From the NCBI RefSeq assembly GCF_039888675.1, contig NZ_JBDQQR010000001.1:2666001-2730000 (forward strand): a stretch of 64,000 bases of DNA, given 5' to 3'. Source of the stretch: Mesorhizobium sp. CAU 1732 (GTDB lineage: Bacteria; Pseudomonadota; Alphaproteobacteria; Rhizobiales; Rhizobiaceae). This document shows, in pieces, positions 1 through 7,740 of this stretch (positions are counted from its first letter, which is position 1; the number at the start of each line of letters is the position of its first letter). A program made the position numbers and the translations under genes. The notes beneath the pieces were generated by a model. The model did no database searches. It was not told the DNA's origin and saw nothing but the letters and a program-made list of their open reading frames with translations.

Positions 1-105
1 CGCTACACGAAAGCGCTTCTTGCGGCGCTGCCCGAAAATGCGATCGGGGAGCGGCTTCCCACTGTGGGCGCGATGGCCGAGGGAGGTTCGTCGCATGCCC
101 GCTGA
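1..105 (+). CDS. Oligopeptide/dipeptide ABC transporter ATPase (OppD/DppD-like), C-terminal end only
   Basis: The reading frame is open from the first base and stops with TGA at 103-105. Its residues begin RYTKALLAALPEN and continue with a Leu-Pro-Thr-Val segment. This is the usual C-terminal stretch of peptide-type ABC ATPases after the Walker motifs: the YT-x-x-LL-x-A-x-P signature of the oligopeptide C-terminal region. The rest of the gene lies before the window. It overlaps the start of the next ATPase gene by 11 bases, as expected for a DppD-DppF pair whose two ATPases form a heterodimer. The substrate cannot be told from this fragment. Confidence 0.75.
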   Translation, partial: RYTKALLAALPENAIGERLPTVGAMAEGGSSHAR

Positions 106-943
106 AGACCTCATCATCGAGGCGACCGGCCTCGTGCGCGACTATGGCGGTGGCGGCTGGCTGACGAGCCGCAAAGGCGTGCGCGCGCTGAATGGCGTGT
201 CGTTCGGACTGCGCCTCGGCAAGACGCTCGCCGTGGTCGGCGAAAGCGGCTGTGGCAAGTCCACGCTGGCGCGCATTCTCACCATGATCGACCCGCAGAC
301 CGAGGGGACCCTGCGCATCGCGGGGCAGGACGTGAACATCGCCCGGCACAAGCCGGATCGCTCGCTGCGTCGCGCCGTACAGATCGTGTTCCAGAACCCC
401 TATGCGTCGCTCAATCCACGCCAGAGGATCGGCGACGCGCTTGCCGAGCAGCTTTACCTCAACACCGAGGACACGAAGCCGATGCGCCGCCAGAAGGCGG
501 AGGCGATGCTCGAACGGGTCGGGCTGACGGCGGAGCATGCGAGGCGCTATCCGCACATGCTGTCCGGCGGCCAGCGGCAGCGCGTGGCGATTGCCCGGGC
601 GCTGATGGTCAACCCGAAGATCGTGGTGCTCGACGAGCCCGTTTCCGCGCTCGACCTGTCGGTCCAGGCGCAGGTCCTGAACCTGCTCAAGGATCTCCAG
701 GACGAACTCGGCCTCAGCTATGTGTTCATCAGCCACGACCTGTCGGTCGTGCGGTACATCGCCGACGATGTGATCGTGATGCAGGCTGGCGAGGTGGTGG
801 AGGCGGCAACGCGCGATGCCATCTTCTCCGATCCGCAGCATCCCTACACGAAGAAGCTGTTCGCCGCGACCCCGTCCACCAGCGCCGACGCCATTCGCGC
901 GCGCCTCGCCGTCAAGCGCGGCGTCGCCGCTGCCTCCTTGTGA
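95..943 (+). CDS. Peptide/nickel-type ABC transporter ATP-binding protein (OppF/DppF-like)
   Basis: This is one of the two ATPases energising a peptide-type ABC importer, acting on the cytoplasmic side of the membrane. The product of about 282 residues has a Walker A GESGCGKST, a Q-loop VFQNPYASLNPR, the signature LSGGQRQRVAIARAL, a Walker B VVLDEPVSALD and the H-loop SHD. It ends in the YTKKLFAATP segment typical of the family. The start at 95 is preferred over an upstream in-frame start because GGGAGG lies just before it and the protein then begins at the normal ABC domain. It overlaps the end of the preceding ATPase gene. Whether the cargo is a peptide, nickel or a sugar oligomer cannot be decided here. 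Confidence 0.9.
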   Translation: MPAEDLIIEATGLVRDYGGGGWLTSRKGVRALNGVSFGLRLGKTLAVVGESGCGKSTLARILTMIDPQTEGTLRIAGQDVNIARHKPDRSLRRAVQIVFQNPYASLNPRQRIGDALAEQLYLNTEDTKPMRRQKAEAMLERVGLTAEHARRYPHMLSGGQRQRVAIARALMVNPKIVVLDEPVSALDLSVQAQVLNLLKDLQDELGLSYVFISHDLSVVRYIADDVIVMQAGEVVEAATRDAIFSDPQHPYTKKLFAATPSTSADAIRARLAVKRGVAAASL

Positions 944-968
944 CCTGAAACAGACCAAGGGCCTTGCC

Positions 969-2090
969 ATGACGACCAACCGGATCGACGATCGCTACTC
1001 CACCGGCGAGCGCTTCACCACCAACAAGGGCATTCAGGCGGCGGCGCGAAAGCAGCTTTCCGACACGGTCTGGAACTACCTGAATTGCGGCACCGGCGAC
1101 GAGGTGACGCTGCGCGCCAACATCGCGGACTTCGACAGGCTGCAGTTTCGCACGCCACTGTTCGCCGGCATCTCCAATCCCGATACGAGTACATCGTTCC
1201 TGGGGCATCGTTTGAGCTTCCCCGCGTTGATCGCGCCGTTCGGCGGCGGCGAGCAACTTCTTCATGGCGACGGGCATTGCGCGACGGGCCGCGCCGCCGC
1301 GACCGCCGGCATTCGGCAGATCGTCCCAGTCGCCGCCGCCCACAGCCTGGAGACGATCGCGGCTGCGACAGGCGTCGCCCAGATGTTCCAGCTTACCTTC
1401 GTCGGTAAGGTCGAGTCCGTTCTGGCCATGATCGAACGGGCCAAGGCGGCGGGCTACGAGCAGATCGTGGCCACATATTCGCCGATCCGCCAGTGGCGTG
1501 AACGGATGATGGAGGATCGCTTTTCTATCCGGTCATCGGATGAGGATGGCAATTTCGGCGCCGGCAAATCCGACCCGGAGATGCTGCGCGAACAGCTTGC
1601 CTTCACGCAGCCGCGCTGGGGCTGGCCGCAGGCCGAAGAGGTGATCCGCAATTCGCCGCTGCCGGTTTTCGTAAAGGGCGTGATGGAGGCGGACGAGGCG
1701 ACGCGTGCGATGCAGGCGGGAGCGGCCGGCCTCTACGTGTCGAACTATGGCGGGCGCAGCATCGACCGTATGCCGTCATCGATCTCCGCGCTGCCGAAGG
1801 TTCGCGCGGCCGTCGGCAAGGATGTGCCGATCATCTTCGACAGCGGCATTCGCCGTGGCTCGGACATTGCGGCCGCGATCGCGCTCGGCGCCAACGTCGT
1901 CGCGCTCGGACGCGCGGTCGGATACGGGCTCGCCGCCGATGGCGAGGCAGGTGCGCGGCGTGTGCTCGAACTGCTCAAAGCCGAGTTCTGGACCACGCTC
2001 GGCCATCTCGGATGTTCACGCGTCGATGAACTCGGCACGCACAATCTCGACGCGCAGATGCTGGCCGCGCATGCCGGGCACGCGTTGTAA
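969..2090 (+). CDS. FMN-dependent alpha-hydroxy-acid oxidase/dehydrogenase family protein with substituted catalytic histidine
   Basis: This 373-residue protein has the FMN-binding barrel of the L-lactate dehydrogenase/glycolate oxidase family. The N-terminal NYLNCGTGDEVTLRAN segment, the PVFVKGV lysine (K236), the IIFDSGIRRGSD phosphate-binding segment and the ALGRAVGYGLA segment are all in family order. The active-site motif normally reads SNHGGRQ-[LI]-D. Here it reads SNYGGRSID, so the catalytic-base histidine is Tyr260 (codon at 1746-1748), while the substrate-binding Arg263 is kept. It may therefore have lost or changed its oxidase activity. The gene starts 25 bases after the ABC ATPase and may be co-transcribed with it. 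The start at 969 is chosen because the upstream extension shows no family similarity. Confidence 0.85.
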   Translation: MTTNRIDDRYSTGERFTTNKGIQAAARKQLSDTVWNYLNCGTGDEVTLRANIADFDRLQFRTPLFAGISNPDTSTSFLGHRLSFPALIAPFGGGEQLLHGDGHCATGRAAATAGIRQIVPVAAAHSLETIAAATGVAQMFQLTFVGKVESVLAMIERAKAAGYEQIVATYSPIRQWRERMMEDRFSIRSSDEDGNFGAGKSDPEMLREQLAFTQPRWGWPQAEEVIRNSPLPVFVKGVMEADEATRAMQAGAAGLYVSNYGGRSIDRMPSSISALPKVRAAVGKDVPIIFDSGIRRGSDIAAAIALGANVVALGRAVGYGLAADGEAGARRVLELLKAEFWTTLGHLGCSRVDELGTHNLDAQMLAAHAGHAL

Positions 2091-2139
2091 CGAGCGATCC
2101 CTCACCATCATTGCCGATGGGGACCGGTGCTATCCATGC

Positions 2140-2484
2140 TCATTGCCGAAGAAGCAGGACAGCCGCGACGCTGCCGGCGAAGAGCAGGATCGACGCCGAC
2201 GGCACCAGATAAGCGAGGCGATACATGCCTTTGGCATTCAGGACGGCCGACGCGATCTGCCCGGCGATCAGCATCGGAATGCCGACGAAATAGGAGAGGT
2301 GATAGGCGCGCTCGGCCCAATCCCGTGTCACGGGATCGGCAGGTCCATCGGCGAAGCCGAGAGCCAGGGGCGACATGTACCAACCGATGCCGAAGACGAT
2401 GGCAATCAGCGTCGTGACGATGAAGAACAGGGTGAAGAGCAGGGCGTCGATGGCTGTCCGCAAAGCATGTGTCTCTCTGGCCAT
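2140..2484 (-). CDS. Small multi-pass membrane protein, function unknown
   Basis: This is a 114-residue hydrophobic protein with three likely membrane segments: around residues 10-36 (ending in VFGIGWYM), 66-86 (containing VGIPMLIAGQI) and 90-112. Between the first two lies a short polar stretch with DGPADPVTRDW. I do not recognise a named family with certainty; it resembles small uncharacterised rhizobial membrane proteins. The ATG at 2484 is taken because the upstream in-frame extension is arginine-rich, low in hydrophobicity and antisense to the next gene's 5' end. No clear ribosome site precedes it. It is divergent from the DCC-family gene. Confidence 0.6.
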   Translation of the reverse strand: MARETHALRTAIDALLFTLFFIVTTLIAIVFGIGWYMSPLALGFADGPADPVTRDWAERAYHLSYFVGIPMLIAGQIASAVLNAKGMYRLAYLVPSASILLFAGSVAAVLLLRQ

Positions 2485-2632
2485 GGCGTTATGAAGCACC
2501 GGATGCCGGAGGATGCAAATCCCTGTTGCGCGGATATGCGCTGCAGCGGCACACCGACGCAGTCGGAAATGGCGTCTCGACCGGGGCAGCGCTACCTGCT
2601 TGGATGATCGAAACGGCGGCGGGAGAAAGCCA

Positions 2633-3124
2633 TTGAAAGCCGTAGGGAATATAGGGCACGACAAAAGTCCGGTTGTCCGCACAATAGCCCATGGTGACGA
2701 GCCCGGCCCGGATGGCCTGATGGTGTTCGATGGCCTTTGCAACTTCTGTTCTGCGCAGGTGCAGCTTATCCTGCGGATCGATCGATCGGGCGCGATCCGG
2801 TTCACCTCGATCCAGTCTCCCTATGGTCGCCATCTGGCCGCCCGCTTCGGGATCGATCCCGACGATCCTTCGACCTTTCTCTTCTTCGATCACGGCCGTC
2901 CCCTCGAGGCGAGCGACGCGGTGATCGCGATGCTGCGACGTCTGCCGCGACCGCGGCGGTGGCTGCGCGCGCTGCGCATCCTGCCCCGTTTCATGCGCGA
3001 TGCACTCTATCGGCTTGTCGCCCGCAACCGCTATCGCCTGCTCGGAAAGCGGGATTCCTGCATGATACCCGCCCCGCATGTGCGGGCCCGTTTCATAGAC
3101 GAAATCCCGGCGGACGCCCGGTGA
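2633..3124 (+). CDS. DCC-family thiol-disulfide oxidoreductase-like protein (DUF393)
   Basis: The protein carries the family hallmark near its N-terminus, DGLMVFDGLCNFCS, in which the CxxC pair is the presumed redox site. It is followed by LRIDRSGAIRFTSIQS, FGIDPDDPSTFLF and an ALYRLVARNRYRLLGKRDSC tail, all typical of YuxK/DCC proteins. Such proteins are thioredoxin-fold and of uncertain function. A TTG start at 2633 with GGGAG eight bases upstream gives 163 residues; an internal ATG at 2720 would give 135 residues and begin exactly at the domain. The end overlaps the next gene by four bases (GTGA), so the two are probably translationally coupled. Confidence 0.75.
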   Translation: MKAVGNIGHDKSPVVRTIAHGDEPGPDGLMVFDGLCNFCSAQVQLILRIDRSGAIRFTSIQSPYGRHLAARFGIDPDDPSTFLFFDHGRPLEASDAVIAMLRRLPRPRRWLRALRILPRFMRDALYRLVARNRYRLLGKRDSCMIPAPHVRARFIDEIPADAR

Positions 3125-4818
3125 AGCGGCGCGTCCTCCTGATTGGCGCATCGGGCACGTTCGGCAGCCGGCTGGCAACGATGCTGGCGAGATTGCCCGA
3201 TTTGGAACTGGTGCTTGCGGCGCGGCGAACGGAGCCTTTGGAGGCGTTGCGTTCGTCGCTTCTGGAAGCCGGCGCGGCAGCCGACATCGTCGTCCGATCT
3301 TTTGAGCGGTCGCGGCCGGAAACGCTGGCCGGTATCGCGCCCTGGCTCGTGGTGGATGCCGCCGGCCCGTTTCAGGGCAGCGACTACAGCCTTGCCCTGG
3401 CGGCGGCCCGGCACAGCGCGCACTATGTCGACCTCGCCGATGGCCGCGACTATGTCGCCGGATTTGCCAAGGCGCTCGACGCTGCGGCGAAGGAGGCCGG
3501 GGTGCTGGCGGTCACGGCTGCGAGCTCGACCCCGGCCATCTCGCACGCAGCACTTGCCCCGCTGGTTGAGGGATGGCGCAGCATCGACCAGATCGTCGTG
3601 GCGATTTCGCCCGGAGCCCGCGCACCGCGCGGCCTCTCAGTGGTGCAGGCCATCCTGTCCTATGTCGGGCAGCCGGTTCGGGTGTTTCTCGATGGGCGGT
3701 GGCAGTCGGTTCCCGGCTGGTCCGGCCTGCGCGCGCTCTGGATGCCCCATCTTGGCGGACGATACGTATCGATCTGTGAGACGCCGGATCTCGATCTCCT
3801 GCCGCAGCACTTTGCCGTTCGGCGAGACGCGCTGTTCATGGCCGGGCTCGAGGTCGCGCCGATGCATCTGGGCCTCGCCGTGCTGGGACTTGGCGTGCGC
3901 GCGCGACTGATCCCGTCGCTTCGGCCGCTCGCCCGGCCGCTGCGCGCGCTGTCCGGTGTTTTCGCGCTGTTCGGATCGGACCGCGGCGGCATGACCGTGG
4001 AGGCGGTGGGCCGCGACGGGGAGGATCGTCCGATCCGTGCGCGCTGGGCGTTGTGGGCGGAAGCCGGGGCAGGGCCCAACACACCGGCCGCGCCCGCCGC
4101 CGCGCTGATCCGTGCGCTTCTCCACGGACGGGAATTCGCAATGGGAGCAACGCCTTGCGTCGGGATGCTGGACCTCGACCTGATCCTGCGCGAGCTGGAA
4201 CACCTCCCCGTCGCAACCCGGGTCGATCGGGCATTGGCGGAAAGCCCGATCCTCTTCGAACGTCTGCTCGGGCCGGGCTGGGAGGCACTGCCGGAGGCGG
4301 TGCGGGTGGTGCACTGTGGCCAAAGCATCCGCGCTTCCGGGCGCGCTGTGGCGCGTGCCGGCAAGAGCCTTGCCGCGCGTGGAGCGCGCTTCTTCTTGGG
4401 TCTGCCGCGTTCGGGACAGCACGCCGTGTCCGTCTCGATCGACGCCGACGCGAGCGGCGAAACCTGGACGCGGCGTTTCGGAGCATCGCAATTCTCGTCA
4501 CGGCTCACGGATAGCCATCAGACGGCGATCGGCCTGTTCCAGGAACGTTTCGGGCTGCTGCGCTTCACCTTCGACATGCGCCCTGCGAAAAACGGCGTGG
4601 TCTGGGAGTTCGTCGGCTGGCGGCTTTTCGGCCTGCCGTTGCCGGTTTGGCTCGCGCCTCGCATCAGGGCGGGCGCCGAGGATGCGGGCGGCCTCTACCG
4701 TTTCCGCGTCGTGGTGGCGCACAGATGGCTGGGCCTGCTTTTCGCCTATCGCGGAACGCTCGTCCCGCCGTCTGCCGATGCGACTTCGCCGCCGGCGAGC
4801 GCGAAGCTGCCTTCATAG
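3121..4818 (+). CDS. Saccharopine dehydrogenase-like NAD(P)-binding protein fused to a DUF4166 domain
   Basis: This 565-residue two-part protein starts with a Rossmann motif, RRVLLIGASGTFGSRLA, followed by the saccharopine-dehydrogenase-like pattern of VVDAAGPFQGSDYSLA, HYVDLADGRDYV and the ASSTPAISHAAL segment. From about residue 390 the DUF4166 domain begins and ends in WRLFGLPLPVWLAPR and HRWLGLLFAYRGTL. The Rossmann part suggests a reductase; no substrate is known for DUF4166. The GTG start at 3121 overlaps the stop of the DCC-family gene, and the same two-gene order suggests a shared role, possibly at the membrane. Confidence in family is high, in function low. Confidence 0.8.
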   Translation: MKRRVLLIGASGTFGSRLATMLARLPDLELVLAARRTEPLEALRSSLLEAGAAADIVVRSFERSRPETLAGIAPWLVVDAAGPFQGSDYSLALAAARHSAHYVDLADGRDYVAGFAKALDAAAKEAGVLAVTAASSTPAISHAALAPLVEGWRSIDQIVVAISPGARAPRGLSVVQAILSYVGQPVRVFLDGRWQSVPGWSGLRALWMPHLGGRYVSICETPDLDLLPQHFAVRRDALFMAGLEVAPMHLGLAVLGLGVRARLIPSLRPLARPLRALSGVFALFGSDRGGMTVEAVGRDGEDRPIRARWALWAEAGAGPNTPAAPAAALIRALLHGREFAMGATPCVGMLDLDLILRELEHLPVATRVDRALAESPILFERLLGPGWEALPEAVRVVHCGQSIRASGRAVARAGKSLAARGARFFLGLPRSGQHAVSVSIDADASGETWTRRFGASQFSSRLTDSHQTAIGLFQERFGLLRFTFDMRPAKNGVVWEFVGWRLFGLPLPVWLAPRIRAGAEDAGGLYRFRVVVAHRWLGLLFAYRGTLVPPSADATSPPASAKLPS

Positions 4819-4836
4819 CGAAAGCCCCGACGCAGA

Positions 4837-4865
4837 AACGCCGCCCCGTTTTCCGGAGCGGCGTT
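4837..4865. terminator. Candidate bidirectional terminator hairpin between convergent genes
   Basis: AACGCCGC at 4837-4844 pairs perfectly with GCGGCGTT at 4858-4865 around a 13-base loop. It lies between the stops of two convergent genes. There is no long T-run, so termination strength is uncertain. Confidence 0.55.
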
Positions 4866-4932
4866 CCTGGGAGGATGCAACCGGGCGACTGGGAAGCCGC
4901 CGCCACCGGAAGGCATCGATTTACGTATGTCT

Positions 4933-5862
4933 TTAGAAATTGACGCGGTCGCCGCCCTTGAGCTGAAGGATTTCGCGGGCATCGTCGGGCGTTGCGATTT
5001 CGAGGCCGAGGCCCTCGATAATCTGGCGCACCTTGGTGACCTGCTGGGCGTTGTTTTCGGCAAGCTTGCCGGCGCCGATCCACAGCGAATCCTCAAGGCC
5101 GACGCGGACATTGCCGCCCATGGAAGCGGACATTGCCGCGACCTGCATCTGGTTGCGGCCTGCACCCAGCACCGACCAGTGATACTGGTCGCCGAACAGC
5201 CGGTCGGCGGTGCGCTTCATGTGAACGACATCTTCGGGATGCCCGCCGATGCCGCCGAGCAGGCCGAACACCGACTGCACGAAGAATGGCGGCTTGACGA
5301 TGCCGCGATCGACGAAATGCGCCAGCGTGTAGAGATGGCCGATGTCGTAGCACTCGATCTCGAAGCGCGTGCCGTTCTCGGCGCATTTGGTGAGGATGTA
5401 TTCGATGTCGGCGAAGGTGTTCTTGAAGATGCCCGCGCGCGAGGCTTCGAGATACGGCTTCTCCCAGTCGTGCTTGAACTCCTTGAAGCGCTCCAGCATC
5501 GGGTAGAGGCCGAAATTCATCGTGCCCATGTTGAGCGAGGCGATTTCCGGCTTGAAGTGAGCCGCAGGGCCGACACGCTCCTCGATCGGCATGGTGGGCG
5601 CGCCGCCGGTGGTGATGTTGACGATGGCGCCCGAGCGCTGCTTGATCACCTTGAGAAACGGCTCATAGGCTTCCACGGTCTGAACCGGGCGGCCGTCCTT
5701 GGGATCGCGCGCATGAAGATGGACGACGGCAGCGCCTGCCTCGGATGCCGCAATCGCATGATCTGCTATCTGCTCCGCCGTGATCGGCAGATGCGGCGAC
5801 ATGGATGGCGTGTGGATCGAGCCGGTGATGGCGCAGGTGATGATAACCTTGCGTTTTGCCAT
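4933..5862 (-). CDS. Beta-keto acid cleavage enzyme (BKACE, DUF849 family)
   Basis: This 309-residue protein belongs to the family that cleaves a beta-keto acid with acetyl-CoA to give acetoacetate and a new CoA ester; the founding member acts on 3-keto-5-aminohexanoate in lysine fermentation. It begins KVIITCAITGSIHTPSMSP, carries the zinc-binding VVHLHARDPKDGR motif, then NITTGGAPTMP, SLNMGTMNFG and the FEIECYDIGHL segment expected of the active-site pocket. It is the last gene of a minus-strand operon with a TRAP importer, a cyclase-family hydrolase and an SMP-30 lactonase. The context suggests that a lactone or cyclic precursor is opened and oxidised to a beta-keto acid that this enzyme splits. 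The exact substrate is unknown. Confidence 0.9.
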   Translation of the reverse strand: MAKRKVIITCAITGSIHTPSMSPHLPITAEQIADHAIAASEAGAAVVHLHARDPKDGRPVQTVEAYEPFLKVIKQRSGAIVNITTGGAPTMPIEERVGPAAHFKPEIASLNMGTMNFGLYPMLERFKEFKHDWEKPYLEASRAGIFKNTFADIEYILTKCAENGTRFEIECYDIGHLYTLAHFVDRGIVKPPFFVQSVFGLLGGIGGHPEDVVHMKRTADRLFGDQYHWSVLGAGRNQMQVAAMSASMGGNVRVGLEDSLWIGAGKLAENNAQQVTKVRQIIEGLGLEIATPDDAREILQLKGGDRVNF

Positions 5863-5902
5863 GTGTATTCTCCCTTCGAGATTTCTAAATGCGTGAACGG
5901 GC

Positions 5903-6934
5903 CTACCAGTGAACCATCGGCAGGCCGGCGACCGGTGAGCGGAAATAGGGGATGGTGTTGCCCTTGAGGCTGCCGAGATAGACCGTCTTCAGATCCGGCC
6001 CGCCAAAGGTCACGCTGGCAAGCCATGGCGCGATTGTGCCGCCGGAGGCTGCGAGCGTGTCGAACGGCATCGGTCGACCGCTGGCGAATTCCTTTTCGAA
6101 GGCGGCCGTCTGTTCCGGGTTGCCGTCTTCAAGCAGCGTGAGTGCATCGCCTTCGGGTGTGATGGCGACGAGGCGGTCCGCGAAGACCATCGTGCACCAG
6201 AGATTGCCATAGGCGTCGAAGGCAAACCCGTCGATCAGGCCATCCCCGAGACTCGACGGCCCATAGACCTCGCGGTCGGTGAGCGAACCGTCCGGCTGGA
6301 CGCGCAGGCGCGTCACGCGCTTTCCGCAGGTCTCGGCGACGTAGAGCCACTCTTCCTTCTCGTCGAGGCGGATTTCGTTGGTGAAGGCGAAGCCGTCCGC
6401 GACGATGCGAATGCCCTTCTCGTCCACCAGCGCGACATAGCCGTCGCTCAGGCCGGTGCGGATGGCCTCGTTCCACGGGTTCACCATGGTCGAGATCGTG
6501 ATCCAGATGCGGTTCTTCGAGTCGCGCAGCACGAAGTTGACCTTGCCCATCGGCTTGCCGTCGATGGTGTCGTAGAGCGTGCGCGTCTTGCCGTCGCGGG
6601 TCATGATCTCCAGCAAATCCGTGCCGAAATTGGAGATCAGTATGTCGCCGTTCCGCGCAAAGGCGAGACCGTTCGGCAGCGTGCCGTGAAGCAGGCTCTG
6701 CTGCTGGTCGCCGGAGAGGTCGAAATGTCCGCTGACGGTCTGACTGATGAGCGTCTGGCTGCCATCGGGCGCGATGCGCATGACGCCGCCGCGCGCATCG
6801 GCAGACCACAGCGTGCCGTCACGCTCGGCGAGGATGCACTCCGGCCGCTGCAAATCGGTGCCGATCGTCTTGATCTGCGACCGGTCGACCTGCCAGCCGA
6901 TCAGCGGGTTCGGTCCCTTTGAGGTCGTCGCCAT
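5903..6934 (-). CDS. SMP-30/gluconolactonase/LRE family hydrolase
   Basis: This 343-residue six-bladed beta-propeller protein has the family metal-site pattern: PECILAERDGTLWSADARGG near the start, NGLAFARNGDILISNFGTD, the FTNEIRLDEKEEWLYVAET segment and DGFAFDAYGNLWCT. Family members are divalent-metal-dependent lactonases. The start at 6934 has a good GGAGGAG site; a longer frame reaching 7081 would run into the neighbouring cyclase gene and is rejected. It sits 17 bases after that cyclase gene and 40 bases before the BKACE gene, so it is in the same operon. It probably hydrolyses a lactone intermediate of the imported carboxylate. Confidence 0.9.
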   Translation of the reverse strand: MATTSKGPNPLIGWQVDRSQIKTIGTDLQRPECILAERDGTLWSADARGGVMRIAPDGSQTLISQTVSGHFDLSGDQQQSLLHGTLPNGLAFARNGDILISNFGTDLLEIMTRDGKTRTLYDTIDGKPMGKVNFVLRDSKNRIWITISTMVNPWNEAIRTGLSDGYVALVDEKGIRIVADGFAFTNEIRLDEKEEWLYVAETCGKRVTRLRVQPDGSLTDREVYGPSSLGDGLIDGFAFDAYGNLWCTMVFADRLVAITPEGDALTLLEDGNPEQTAAFEKEFASGRPMPFDTLAASGGTIAPWLASVTFGGPDLKTVYLGSLKGNTIPYFRSPVAGLPMVHW

Positions 6935-6951
6935 GGCTCCTCCCTCCCTGG

Positions 6952-7728
6952 CTAGTCTTCGAAAATCGCGACGGCGCGGGTGAAGCCCGCCGAGGCTTTT
7001 TCGATCTTGAAGGGGAAGCAGGCGATCATGTAGCCGGTGGCCGGAAGCTGATCGAGCTGGCCGAGCTTCTCGATGTGGCAATAGCCGATCTCCATGCCGG
7101 CACGGTGACCTTCCCAGATCAGCGATGCGTCATGGGTTTCGCCATAGCGCTTCGCCGTATGGATGAAAGGCGCATCCCAGCTCCACGCATCGGTGCCGGT
7201 CACCCGAACGCCGCGGCTGGTGAGATACAAAGTCGCCTCGCGGCCCATGCCGCAGCCCGATGCGAGATAGTCGTCCTGCCCATACTTCGCGCCTGCCGAC
7301 GTGTTGACGACGACGATGTCGCCCGGCTGGATTTCATGGCCGATGCGCTTGAGTTCGGCCTCGACCTCGTGAGCGGTGACGACATGGCCGTCCGGCAGAT
7401 GGCGGAAGTCGAGCTTGACGCCCGGGCCGAAGCACCATTCCAGCGGCACCTCGTCGATGGTCAGTGCGCGCTTGCCGCCATCCATGGTGGAGTGGAAGTG
7501 ATAGGGCGCGTCGAGATGCGTGCCGTTATGCGTCGACACCACCAATTGCTCGACGGCCCAGCCTTCGCCGGCTGGAAGCTGGTCTTTCGTCAGCCCCGGA
7601 AAGAAGCCGGTAAGCTGCCCGACCGACTGCTGGTGATCGATATAGGTGATCTGCGGTTCGGTGCCTTTCGGGTCCGAGGCGATGCCGGCCTTGAGGGCGG
7701 TGGAGATGTCGACGATACGGCGTGCCAT
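6952..7728 (-). CDS. Cyclase-family metal-dependent hydrolase (kynurenine formamidase/isatin hydrolase-like)
   Basis: The 258-residue product carries the family metal-binding signature STHNGTHLDAPYHF (an HxGTHxDxPxH pattern) and a later HDASLIWEGHRAGMEIGYCHIEKL segment completing the site. Relatives hydrolyse cyclic or formylated amides and lactones, including isatin and N-formylkynurenine. It lies between dctM (12 bases upstream) and the SMP-30 gene, inside the TRAP operon, so its substrate is likely the imported acid or an intermediate. The longer C-terminal part and the GCGMGREATLYLTSRG segment are more typical of uncharacterised cyclases than of true kynurenine formamidase. Confidence 0.85.
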   Translation of the reverse strand: MARRIVDISTALKAGIASDPKGTEPQITYIDHQQSVGQLTGFFPGLTKDQLPAGEGWAVEQLVVSTHNGTHLDAPYHFHSTMDGGKRALTIDEVPLEWCFGPGVKLDFRHLPDGHVVTAHEVEAELKRIGHEIQPGDIVVVNTSAGAKYGQDDYLASGCGMGREATLYLTSRGVRVTGTDAWSWDAPFIHTAKRYGETHDASLIWEGHRAGMEIGYCHIEKLGQLDQLPATGYMIACFPFKIEKASAGFTRAVAIFED

Positions 7729-7740
7729 GCCTGTCCTTCC

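Noticed and set aside
2485..2805. N-terminal extension of the small membrane protein
   Set aside because: The extra 107 residues are polar, arginine-rich and antisense to the DCC-family gene, so the shorter form is preferred.
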